Shown here piece after piece: positions 43,078 through 51,175 of a DNA stretch of 64,000 nucleotides (positions are counted from its first letter, which is position 1; each line of letters starts with the position of its first letter). Location: contig JADKAA010000029.1 of NCBI GenBank assembly GCA_016715465.1, positions 1,736,001 to 1,800,000 of the forward strand, in the 5' to 3' direction. The notes beneath the pieces are model-generated. The model searched no databases. It saw only the letters and a program-made list of their open reading frames with translations, and was not told the DNA's origin. The DNA comes from Saprospiraceae bacterium (GTDB lineage: Bacteria; Bacteroidota; Bacteroidia; Chitinophagales; Saprospiraceae). The translations under genes were made by a program, and so were the position numbers.

Positions 43078-43893
43078 TTAATTTCTGGTTAATTTCTTTT
43101 TTTCGAGGAGGAATTCCTCTTCGGAGAGCAGGCCCCTGTCCCTGAGTTCAGCCAGGCGTGAGAGTTGGTCGAGCAGCATGTCGTTTTCCCCGGCTTCAGC
43201 CTGGACTGTTTCTACGGTAGAAGTGGCCTTAGGTGGCGCCTGGAATACTTTGTATCCGGACCGCTTAAAGGCATCAAATTCCGGCTGTATGCGCACAAAG
43301 GCGAGGTCGTCGTGGGTAAGTATCCTTTCAAAATCATTGAAACCCAATGAAACTGCTTTGGAAAGGTGTTTGTAAGCCTCGTCCTTTTTTTCAGTCAGAG
43401 AATAAGCACAGGCAATGTTAAAATTGAGGGCCACATCGTTGGGATCGACCTCAAGTCCTTTCAGGAAATCGGCAATTGCGCCGTCGAGGTCAAATTCTTT
43501 ATACTTGGCGAGACCACTGGCTTTGAATGGATTGGCCCTCACCCTGGGTGCCTGCTTTTGTGGGGGGGCCTGGTAATAAGGTCTGGTTTTATCTTCTGTA
43601 TCATAGCGGCGCATTTGTTCCTCACGCCTTCGCTCTATGCGGGTATCTCCGCGCTGGACATAACCGCGGTTGAATTTGCGGTCAAAGTCCTGGTCGCTGG
43701 TATTGAAAAGACGTAAACCTTCAAAAAAACCAAGCAACATGGAAATGGGAAAACCAAAGATGTTGATGCCGATGATGAATAAAACCATAAAAAAGATAAA
43801 GCCCCCGGTATCTCCCAGGTAAAGCTTGTGCCCTCCTACTATTCCCGTAAAAAAAGCAAGAAAGGCAGCCGTAATTCTGTTTTTTGGTCTCAT
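43078..43893 (-). CDS. TM2-domain and TPR protein with SHOCT-like tail
   Basis: The 271-residue protein begins with a TM2 domain (FLAFFTGIVGGHKLYLGDTG, then two membrane helices to about residue 60). A charged Arg-rich linker follows, then two or so TPR-like helices (about 125-200; AIADFLKGLEVDPNDVALNF, NIACAYSLTEKKDEAYKHLS). The end is a short SHOCT-like helix pair (LDQLSRLAELRDRGLLSEEE). TM2 domains sit in the inner membrane and their function is poorly known. The gene is between the SpoIIE phosphatase and CBS genes, with short spacings (42 bp and 7 bp), implying one transcript. Confidence 0.75.
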   Translation of the reverse strand: MRPKNRITAAFLAFFTGIVGGHKLYLGDTGGFIFFMVLFIIGINIFGFPISMLLGFFEGLRLFNTSDQDFDRKFNRGYVQRGDTRIERRREEQMRRYDTEDKTRPYYQAPPQKQAPRVRANPFKASGLAKYKEFDLDGAIADFLKGLEVDPNDVALNFNIACAYSLTEKKDEAYKHLSKAVSLGFNDFERILTHDDLAFVRIQPEFDAFKRSGYKVFQAPPKATSTVETVQAEAGENDMLLDQLSRLAELRDRGLLSEEEFLLEKKKLTRN

Positions 43894-43935
43894 GGTTTAA
43901 ACGTCTCATCATCGCACCCGGCCGGGGTACAACGG

Positions 43936-45144
43936 TTAAAATATTTTACAAGTCAGCACGGCAATGTCATCTACGTATTCCTGGTCAGCCCGGAAAACCT
44001 CGATTTCCTCCAACAGCCGCGCGTTGAATTCATCAGGCAAAATTGAGGAATTTTTCACAATAAACGGAATCAAATGTGATTCTTCGAAATAATCGCCGAT
44101 ACCATTTGACAATTCCCCCAGTCCGTCGGTAAACGACAACAGCAGGCACGGCTCCGCAATGTCCAGCACCCCTTCCTTGATTTCCGGCAGCTTGTCAAAG
44201 GCCCCGATGACCGAGCAGCCCGTTGTCAGCCGCTCGCAAAGACCATTGGCCCAGTACAGGATAGGCGGAAAGTGCCCTGCATTGACATAACGTAACTTAC
44301 GGGTACGAAGGTTAATCTCCGCCACAAAAAAAGTGATGAATTTGTCCGCTTTGGTGATGCGGTACACCGCCTGGTTGAGGGCAAAAATAAAGGTTTCCAG
44401 GTCTTTATACTGAAAAATGAGGCTTTGGACCATGGCCTGGAAATTGGCCATCAGCAGCGCCGCCGCCACCCCCTTTCCCGAAATATCGGCAATACAAATC
44501 GCAAACCGGTCTTCGTCGTACTTGATGTAGTCTATGTAATCACCGCCCACATTGTAGTGCGGTTTGTAAATCTTGGATATGGCGTACCGGTCATTGGATG
44601 GCAGTGTATCCGGAATGAGCATCGACTGCACATCCTGGGCCAACAGCAGCTCCGTGCGGTATTTCTCCTGCTCGAGTTGCCGCTTAAACAGCCGTTTGTT
44701 CTCAATCGCCACCGCGATGATGTTGGTGATGGTGGTGATAAACTGGATCTTGTTAAAAATATCTTCCTTTTCTTTGATGCCTCCGATCAGTGAATAGGCA
44801 ATGGGTTGATCCTTATGAAAAACAGGGATCACAATGTCAAAATTGCGCAATAAGGCAGGATCCTCCGCTTTTACCGTGTACATCCTCTTATGTTGGGTGA
44901 TCAGCGGTATAATGTTACCCGCAGCCTTATCCTCAAAATTGATGTTCGAGGTGCAGGTCCACCCATCCTCAGAAAGAATAAACAGCACCATTTTATCGAT
45001 GCCCATCTCCCATGAAAGAAAATTCTTATACATGTTAAATAAACCATCTTGCGTAATGTTATCGTTGATGGCTTGGGTGATGGTAAGCAAGCTCCGAATC
45101 TGCAATTGTTTGAGATTCAGCTCCTTTTCCATCTTTTCCAACAT
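43936..45144 (-). CDS. GAF-SpoIIE (PP2C-type) serine phosphatase, RsbU-like
   Basis: From ATG 45144 the protein has about 402 residues. An N-terminal helix and GAF-like sensor domain (about 10-165) are followed by a short coiled coil (LFKRQLEQEKYRTELLLAQD) and a SpoIIE phosphatase domain. Metal-binding and core motifs are visible: GGDYIDYI, ADISGKGVAAALLMANFQAM, NAGHFPPIL, SFTDGLGEL and DDIAVLTC. Such enzymes dephosphorylate anti-sigma antagonists in partner-switching pathways; no partner gene is nearby. The frame is open 32 codons further upstream (to 45240), but that part looks non-protein-like and contains a CATCTTTG -7-like element at 45182-45189. GTG 45162 is another possible start. Confidence 0.82.
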   Translation of the reverse strand: MLEKMEKELNLKQLQIRSLLTITQAINDNITQDGLFNMYKNFLSWEMGIDKMVLFILSEDGWTCTSNINFEDKAAGNIIPLITQHKRMYTVKAEDPALLRNFDIVIPVFHKDQPIAYSLIGGIKEKEDIFNKIQFITTITNIIAVAIENKRLFKRQLEQEKYRTELLLAQDVQSMLIPDTLPSNDRYAISKIYKPHYNVGGDYIDYIKYDEDRFAICIADISGKGVAAALLMANFQAMVQSLIFQYKDLETFIFALNQAVYRITKADKFITFFVAEINLRTRKLRYVNAGHFPPILYWANGLCERLTTGCSVIGAFDKLPEIKEGVLDIAEPCLLLSFTDGLGELSNGIGDYFEESHLIPFIVKNSSILPDEFNARLLEEIEVFRADQEYVDDIAVLTCKIF

Positions 45145-45240
45145 GATGAGTTCTCTGTTCACCCCTTTTCCGCTATTTTCACAAAGATGGCAAAAAATCG
45201 GGACTTTTTGTTGATCTCGGTTGTCTAACAGCATTAGCAA

Positions 45241-46120
45241 GGGGGATGTTCAAATGTTCAAGCCTGGCTGCGCCATGCAAATGTTAAAAATGTTCAAAAT
45301 GTATTTAAGGCTGGCTGCGCTTCGCCTTTTGATGTTCGAGATGCTTGAGCCTGCCTGCGGCATGCAATACTGTCAGATACTCTGCGTAAATCTGCGGTTT
45401 CTGCGGGAAATAATATCCCCATTTTTTTTCTCCCGCAGAACTGTCTACTGCCGTAGCCAGTCAGGCCTGTCTACCGACGTAGCCAGGTAGATTACGCTGA
45501 TCATCGCAGATAATTATTTTCTTTCAATTAATTCCTGCCTCTAGGTGCTCCATTCAGTGTATAGTTCAATCACCAATTATGGCGTCCAAGAGTAATACTT
45601 TGATCTGCGGTCATCTGCGACATCTGCGGGAAATCAATACCCCAATTTTTCTCCCGCAAACCATTCTGACTGGCACAACCAGGTAGTAGCCGCTGATGCA
45701 CTAATTTTAAAATTCCGCGGGTTCAGCGATAATGACAAATTTTTTATGGATAGGCATATTTTCTTATTAAGTCAGGGTGTGGAAGGAGGTAATTATTCTG
45801 CGGTTTCTGCGGGAAATAAATACCCCAATTCTTTTCTCCCGCAGAACTGGCTACTGCCGTAGCCAGTCAGGCCTGTCTACCGACGTAGCCAGGTAGATTA
45901 CGCTGATCATCGCAGAAAAGTTTTTTCATTTCGCTTTAAGTTGCTTACATGCAAAATATTCAGGGTAAATCAGCGGGTTCAGCGATAATGACAAATTTTT
46001 TATGGATAGGCATATTTTCTTATTAAGTCAGGGTGTGGAAGGAGGCAATTTATCTGCGATTTCTGCGGGAAACATGTGCATATACTTGCCGCGAGTATTC
46101 TAATTTTATTTCGACCTAAT
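45241..46120. repeat. REP-like intergenic repeat array (cluster D)
   Basis: No coding sequence is credible here. Two copies of a hairpin unit at about 45378-45512 and 45798-45917 contain TTCTGCGGGA ... TCCCGCAGAA, a perfect 10-bp stem. Each is followed by 'gcctgtctaccgacgtagcc' and 'gattacgctgatcatcgcag'. A second unit beginning 'gataatgacaaattttttat' appears at about 45729 and 45984. The words are variants of those in clusters A-C. Confidence 0.75.
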
Positions 46121-46173
46121 CCATTTCATTTGGATTAAAAATCTTGAATATAAAAAGCGTAATTTTACCACAA

Positions 46174-47313
46174 GTGAAAAAAATAGTCATATTAGAATTG
46201 GCCAGACACTTTGAAGTGGCCCGTGCATATACAGACATTTGCCTCGCAGCTGGATTTGAGGTGCATCTCATGATACCTGACACATCAAGTACTTATTTAC
46301 TGCACTTATATGCGGGAGAAGAAAGAGTGACTTCTTCTTTATGGAACACTTCTACAAAGATGGAGGAGTTTTTGAATCAATGTCACCCTATTTTCAATAG
46401 TGCAGATCTTGTCATTTGCTGTACACATGAAAACCTGAATGGAGAACTAATTCACAAATCCTGGAATAGTCTAAGCCTGCTGGTCATCCACGATGCCAAC
46501 AACTACTTTGATCCATGGCGTTACCTCAACTGGGCTGGTGGCCCGCTGGCCTGGGCGAAGATGGCGAAGTATGTTTACAAGGGATATTTTAAGAAAAGAA
46601 AAAAATCTGCCTTAGCTTACGACCAATTGATTCTACCCGTTCAAATTAGCGCTTCATTACAAAAAAAGAGTTTTCATCCTTCCATATCTTACCTTCCCTT
46701 TTTGTGGAATGAGGAAGTGGCACAGGGAAGTAGTGAGGGACAATTTCATATTGTCATTCCCGGTACTGTGAATATGCGGAGCAGGGACTATGACTTTGTA
46801 TTGGAAGTTTTTGAAGACCTCCTAAAAAAGGATCTTAACTCAGACCTTACCCTCACACTGCTGGGAAAAGTACAGGGAAAAAAAGAAGCGGCCATCATCA
46901 GGGCATTGCGCTCCTTGCAAAACACCCGGTTTAAAGTCAATATTTTTGAAGGACTTGTTGACCAGCAAACTTTCGATGATGCGATGAAAACTGCCGACCT
47001 GCTCTTCCTGCCTTTACAAAACGAATGGGTCTATGGCGTCGTACGGGAAATAGGAGGAGAGACCTGTCTTTCCGGCAATGTGGGCGATATGGTCAGGTAC
47101 GGTTTACCAGCACTATTACCTGAATCTTATACCTTACCGCCTGAACTCGAGGACCTGGTCCTTCGTTATCCTCATGCACAGGTTGCCTACGCCTCAAAGG
47201 CTCTACAAAATTTTATTCAAAAAAAACAAGCCGGGACGGACCGTCATTCGATTATAAATATCATGACTGCCTGTAACGAGGCACAATTGAACATGTTAAA
47301 AGACTTTAAGTAA
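46174..47313 (+). CDS. Putative GT-B-fold glycosyltransferase
   Basis: The protein has about 379 residues from GTG 46174 (KKIVILELARHFEVARAYTD); a TTG at 46144 is also possible. The N-terminal half is Rossmann-like (VHLMIPDTSS; ADLVICCTHENL; LLVIHDANNY). The C-terminal half has FHIVIPGTVNMRSRDYDFVL, LTLTLLGKVQG, a DQQTFDDAMKTADLLFLPLQ block and GNVGDMVRYGLPALLPE. This layout and the late Glu/Pro-rich motif suit GT-B enzymes of the GT4 type. The canonical E-x7-E is not clear, so donor and acceptor are unknown. It is a single gene between repeat DNA and the fibre operon. Confidence 0.55.
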   Translation: MKKIVILELARHFEVARAYTDICLAAGFEVHLMIPDTSSTYLLHLYAGEERVTSSLWNTSTKMEEFLNQCHPIFNSADLVICCTHENLNGELIHKSWNSLSLLVIHDANNYFDPWRYLNWAGGPLAWAKMAKYVYKGYFKKRKKSALAYDQLILPVQISASLQKKSFHPSISYLPFLWNEEVAQGSSEGQFHIVIPGTVNMRSRDYDFVLEVFEDLLKKDLNSDLTLTLLGKVQGKKEAAIIRALRSLQNTRFKVNIFEGLVDQQTFDDAMKTADLLFLPLQNEWVYGVVREIGGETCLSGNVGDMVRYGLPALLPESYTLPPELEDLVLRYPHAQVAYASKALQNFIQKKQAGTDRHSIINIMTACNEAQLNMLKDFK

Positions 47314-47325
47314 CTGTGATTTTAT

Positions 47326-47347
47326 AATCTGGATTATCATCCGGATT
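47326..47347. terminator. Hairpin between convergent genes
   Basis: AATCTGGAT and ATCCGGATT form a 9-bp stem with one G-U pair and a TATC loop, 13 bp after the stop of the glycosyltransferase gene and 20 bp before the end of the fibre gene. No clear T-run follows, so termination is only likely. Confidence 0.45.
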
Positions 47348-47367
47348 TGATGCTACAAACCAAACAA

Positions 47368-50313
47368 TCACCGCTCTTCAAGCATGGCCTCCAGCTCTTG
47401 GATGAGCCGGTCGTTTTCATCCAATACCCGCTTTTGCGCCTGCAACTTTACCTCCAGTTCATTCACCGCGTTTACCATTACCGAGGTAAGTCCCGCGTAA
47501 TTGACCGTTTTGTATTTGCCGTGCTTTGACACCAGGTTTGGAAATACCTTTTCCACCTCCTGGGCAAGCACCCCATATTGCAGTGTATTGTCCTGGCCTT
47601 TATCTTTCCAGTAATAAGTATATCCATGAATCCGTCTGATTTTTTCCAAAGACCCATTGAGCACCCGGATGTCTTTTTTTAATCGCCTGTCGGAATTTTG
47701 TTGCAGGTTGCCGGCGATGGTGAGGTTGCCGGTGGAACTGAGCTGCATCACGTTTAATGGATTATTGCCCAGTGAGCCATGCAGGAAAGAAAGCTGTGGT
47801 CCACTGCTTGTTTTACCCCGTACAATCCAGTTAACTTGATTGCCATTGGCAAATTCTATTTCAGTGCTGTTACTAAAAGAATCTTCCACCATGAGACCAC
47901 TGACTGGCTCTTGATTGGCATTGGTTTTGAGGTGCAACATGGCATCCGGTGCGGTGGTGCCAATGCCGACTTTGGTATTTGCCGTGGCACCGTTTACGCC
48001 GTCGATGGCACCCAATATCATTTTGTCAAATTGAAAGACTGGTGCATTTACCCCAACCTCTGCCCTGGCACCTATGGCGGTGCAGGTTTCTCCGGTGGAT
48101 TTAGTGAAAGCTCCAAGACAGGTGTTATTGAAATTAGAACCATCCAGAGAAGCATAACCCAATGCTACGTTATAGTCACCACCACTGCCAGCCAGAGCAT
48201 TCATACCCATTCCGACGTTGAAACCACTGTACAAGTCACTGGCCATTGCGCTCTTACCAACGGCTACGTTATTTGATCCTTCGAGGAGGGAGGCCAGGGC
48301 ATTGGATCCAACAGCCACATTGCGCTCACCCATTTGCAAATCGCGAAGTGCCGCAAAGCCAATGCCATTATTGAACAAACCATCCTGAATATTCTGGCCG
48401 GAATTCTCTCCAAAAAATATACTCTCAAACTTATTTTGAATGTTGATGGAGGTAGAACCAAAATAGGGTGACACTGTCTTTAATTCAAATGCGATGGTGT
48501 CCCTTAGTTTTACCCGAAATGAACTGTAATCTTCAAAGCCGCCTGTGCTGTAATCAACTTCAGCCCTGCTGTCGCCGTCGGCATCGACGATGGCCGTGCT
48601 AAAACCCGGAATGAGGTCATTGTTGATGGTGCCATCGTACTTATAAATGATGCCTTCTCCAATATCCGCATTCATGGCAGACAGGGGATCATTAAAATTT
48701 TCCCAGACATTGCCATTGTAAATCCACGGCGAATGACTGGTGGTGCTGTACACCATCAAACCTGCGGCAGGTGTCGCGATGGCGTTTCGCTGGGCATTGG
48801 TCATCCTGGGCATCAATATTCCTTTGCCGGTCGTGTGCATATCCACAATGACCGAAGGGTCGATGGTATTTTTATTAATAAGTAAAGTGGCATCCTCTGT
48901 TGCCCCGTTGACCCCCACGATGCCACCCAGAATCAGGGTATTGCTTTGATCGACCTGGGCTCTGCTGCCAATGGCTGTAGCATTGGACAAAGCGGAAGTT
49001 CCCAGTCTGGTGAAGCTGCCAATACCCGTGTTGTTGCTGCCCGTAGTATTATTGTATAGGGCCTGGTAGCCGATGGCCGTATTGTTGTCACCAATCGTGT
49101 TGCTGTACAAAGCTTCATAGCCCATGGCCGTATTTTGGTGACCATCGGTGGTGTTGAACAAAGCCGCTGACCCAAGCGCGGTATTGCCGCTGCTGCCGGT
49201 GGTAATGCCCAGGCTGGATTTGCCAATGGCCGTATTGTTGCTGCCCGAGATTAAATTTTTCAGGGCAAAGACCCCGATGGCCGTATTGCTGTTTCCCGTG
49301 GTTTGTTTTTCCAAGGCACTATAGCCGATGGCCGTATTGAAATCTCCATCCAGATTAGATGAAAGGGTAAGATAGCCAATGGCGGTATTGTCGATACCCA
49401 AAGTATTTTCTTTCAAGGCCTTGCTGCCCACGGCGGTATTTCTGCTGCCACTGGTATTTCTCAACAAAGCCTGGTAGCCCAGCGCAGTATTGCCTGTGCC
49501 GGTGCTGTTGTATCGAAGCGCACTGAAACCAATGGCTGTGTTTTGAGATCCGCCGGTGGCCTGTTCCATACTGAGGGAACCAATGGCGGTATTCAACACC
49601 CCTGCCGTCATATTTCTCAGCGCCCCCAGGCCCACCGCAGTGCTATAATTGGCTGTGTATTTGGACAAGGCATAATGACCGATGGCCGTAGATCCGCTGC
49701 CTGCAACAGAAGAAGACAAGGCATAGATGCCGGCACCAGTATTGGCCGTTCCGGTGGTCAACAGACCCAGCGTACGGAAACCAATGGCCGTGTTGAAGGA
49801 TGCATTTACATTGGCAAGACAGCTGTCGCCTAAGGCCACATTTTGTCTGCCAATGAGGTTGTCCGCTCCGGCATTCAGGCCCAGCCAGACATTGCCAAGC
49901 CCGGATTTAGCGGCCATACGAAAAGAAGAACCGGCATTTTCGAAGACCATATTTTCCGATCCCCCCAATGTGAACCGGATCTTATCCTCGTTGCTGTTTT
50001 TCTCTGCGTTGACTTGTGTGTCCCCATCCCCATCGCTAAGCAGACTGGTGACCTGGTCGATTTTTTTCCATGCCGTTCCATTGTAATAATAAAAACCAGG
50101 AACCACGTTGGTCAGGTAAATAATAAGGCCGGTGGCCGGATCTAAAATGGCCGCTCCCTGACCCAGGGTCATTCTGGGTATGAGTAATCCTTTATTGGTG
50201 GCTGCAATGTCCAGTGCACTAGAGGTATGCGGATTGGGCTGATTGATGCCCACCTGGGATATACCCTGTAAGCTGAAGTAAACCCACACCACCAAAATCA
50301 GCATATTTTTCAT
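47368..50313 (-). CDS. Secreted fibre protein with YadA-head repeats and S74 self-cleaving chaperone (third gene of operon)
   Basis: The 981-residue protein has a signal peptide (MKNMLILVVWVYFSLQGIS). It then holds two successive copies of one layout. First is a KGLLIPRMT...YYYNGTAW module (residues 30-85), a DGDGDTQVNAEKNSNEDKIR module, and a long run of YadA-head turns (NTAIGYQALYNNTTGSNNTG) to about 470. Second is KGILMPRMT...WIYNGNVW (about 495-560), DADGDSRAEVDYSTG and a shorter head run. The end is an S74 chaperone: NSDRRLKKDI (Ser near 874), YGVLAQEVEKVFPNLV and a coiled-coil tail. The Ser-Lys pair needed for self-cleavage is present. The ATG overlaps the upstream stop (ATGA, 50310-50313), so translation is coupled. 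Expected product: a released, trimeric beta-rich fibre. Confidence 0.8.
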   Translation of the reverse strand: MKNMLILVVWVYFSLQGISQVGINQPNPHTSSALDIAATNKGLLIPRMTLGQGAAILDPATGLIIYLTNVVPGFYYYNGTAWKKIDQVTSLLSDGDGDTQVNAEKNSNEDKIRFTLGGSENMVFENAGSSFRMAAKSGLGNVWLGLNAGADNLIGRQNVALGDSCLANVNASFNTAIGFRTLGLLTTGTANTGAGIYALSSSVAGSGSTAIGHYALSKYTANYSTAVGLGALRNMTAGVLNTAIGSLSMEQATGGSQNTAIGFSALRYNSTGTGNTALGYQALLRNTSGSRNTAVGSKALKENTLGIDNTAIGYLTLSSNLDGDFNTAIGYSALEKQTTGNSNTAIGVFALKNLISGSNNTAIGKSSLGITTGSSGNTALGSAALFNTTDGHQNTAMGYEALYSNTIGDNNTAIGYQALYNNTTGSNNTGIGSFTRLGTSALSNATAIGSRAQVDQSNTLILGGIVGVNGATEDATLLINKNTIDPSVIVDMHTTGKGILMPRMTNAQRNAIATPAAGLMVYSTTSHSPWIYNGNVWENFNDPLSAMNADIGEGIIYKYDGTINNDLIPGFSTAIVDADGDSRAEVDYSTGGFEDYSSFRVKLRDTIAFELKTVSPYFGSTSINIQNKFESIFFGENSGQNIQDGLFNNGIGFAALRDLQMGERNVAVGSNALASLLEGSNNVAVGKSAMASDLYSGFNVGMGMNALAGSGGDYNVALGYASLDGSNFNNTCLGAFTKSTGETCTAIGARAEVGVNAPVFQFDKMILGAIDGVNGATANTKVGIGTTAPDAMLHLKTNANQEPVSGLMVEDSFSNSTEIEFANGNQVNWIVRGKTSSGPQLSFLHGSLGNNPLNVMQLSSTGNLTIAGNLQQNSDRRLKKDIRVLNGSLEKIRRIHGYTYYWKDKGQDNTLQYGVLAQEVEKVFPNLVSKHGKYKTVNYAGLTSVMVNAVNELEVKLQAQKRVLDENDRLIQELEAMLEER

Positions 50314-50744
50314 GGCCTCGGGCTTTTTGAGGTCAATAAATCTGCCCCCTTTTGGGCTTGCTTCTTAAGCCTGATCATTTCACGCAAGGCTTCGATTTTT
50401 ATGCTTTGTGCTTCCAGTCTTGCTTCGTTTTCATCCTCCTGTGCTTTCAGTTCTTTCAAAGCCGTAAGAAGAACAGCATTCATGGCAGGGTAATTGACCG
50501 AAAGATATCCTTCGTCATTTGCACTCACCAGCTGTGGAAGGCTTTGTTGAACATCTTGCGCCAGCAGACCGGTCTGCAAATTTTGATTGCGCTGCGGATC
50601 GATCCACCGGTAATGGCAGGCTTGAATGCCTTTCAGCTTGTCCAATGCACCGGTAAACATCTGGATGTCAGTCTTTAAGCGCTCGTCGGAATTTTGAGTG
50701 AGGTTGCCCTGAATAAATGCCTGACCATCACCCCTAATCGACAT
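50310..50744 (-). CDS. C-terminal (S74 chaperone) part of the frameshifted middle fibre gene
   Basis: This frame carries MSIRGDGQAFIQGNLTQNSD, continuing into ERLKTDI. That is the start of a peptidase S74 domain with intact SDxxxK, followed by TGLLAQDVQQSLPQLV and a coiled coil. It continues the protein of 50675-51175 after one lost base in an A-run near 50740: the upstream frame reads HYNGPEKC..., this one HYNGPEKMSI. It is a part of the gene spanning 50310-53283 rather than an independent protein. Confidence 0.75.
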   Translation of the reverse strand: MSIRGDGQAFIQGNLTQNSDERLKTDIQMFTGALDKLKGIQACHYRWIDPQRNQNLQTGLLAQDVQQSLPQLVSANDEGYLSVNYPAMNAVLLTALKELKAQEDENEARLEAQSIKIEALREMIRLKKQAQKGADLLTSKSPRP

Positions 50745-51175
50745 TTTTCCGGCCCGTTGTAATGAAAAGCCATCTGCGATGTAAACAGGTTGGGATCGGG
50801 ATCGCCCAGGATTTCCCAGGAATCATCGGTGACGAGGTCATGAAATTCAATCCGCGCTGCCAGGTCAGTAGCTTCCTCCAACAGGATCTGCGGATTGCCG
50901 GCTGAGCTGTTACCATAGACGTGTAATGGATGTTCTACAAAGTCTGTTCCAATACCTACTTCCGTATAGGCTGTCGCTCCATTTTTTCCTTTGATGCTGC
51001 CCAGTATCATACAATCGCTGCACTCTACGATACTTCTGAACCCGATGGCAGAAGCCCTGCTAAGGTTCAGACCAATCGTGGCATGAGCCCCAATGGCCAT
51101 GGTGCCGCTTGTCAACATCGTGGGCGTCGATTTTGAGGCATCATATCCAATGGCCAGGTGCTCACTACCCTTCAT
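50675..51175 (-). CDS. Middle part of the frameshifted fibre gene
   Basis: The frame encodes YadA-head turns and the stem preceding the chaperone (ASAIGFRSIVECSDCMILGS; VGIGTDFVEHPLHVYGNSSA). Meaningful sequence begins before its first ATG, around 51270 (IKNIALGSNNLNNALDGENN). It joins the 703-codon frame through one missing G in a G-run near 51272-51274 and ends in a meaningless tail after the A-run at 50740. Confidence 0.7.
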   Translation of the reverse strand: MKGSEHLAIGYDASKSTPTMLTSGTMAIGAHATIGLNLSRASAIGFRSIVECSDCMILGSIKGKNGATAYTEVGIGTDFVEHPLHVYGNSSAGNPQILLEEATDLAARIEFHDLVTDDSWEILGDPDPNLFTSQMAFHYNGPEKCRLGVMVRHLFRATSLKIPTSA

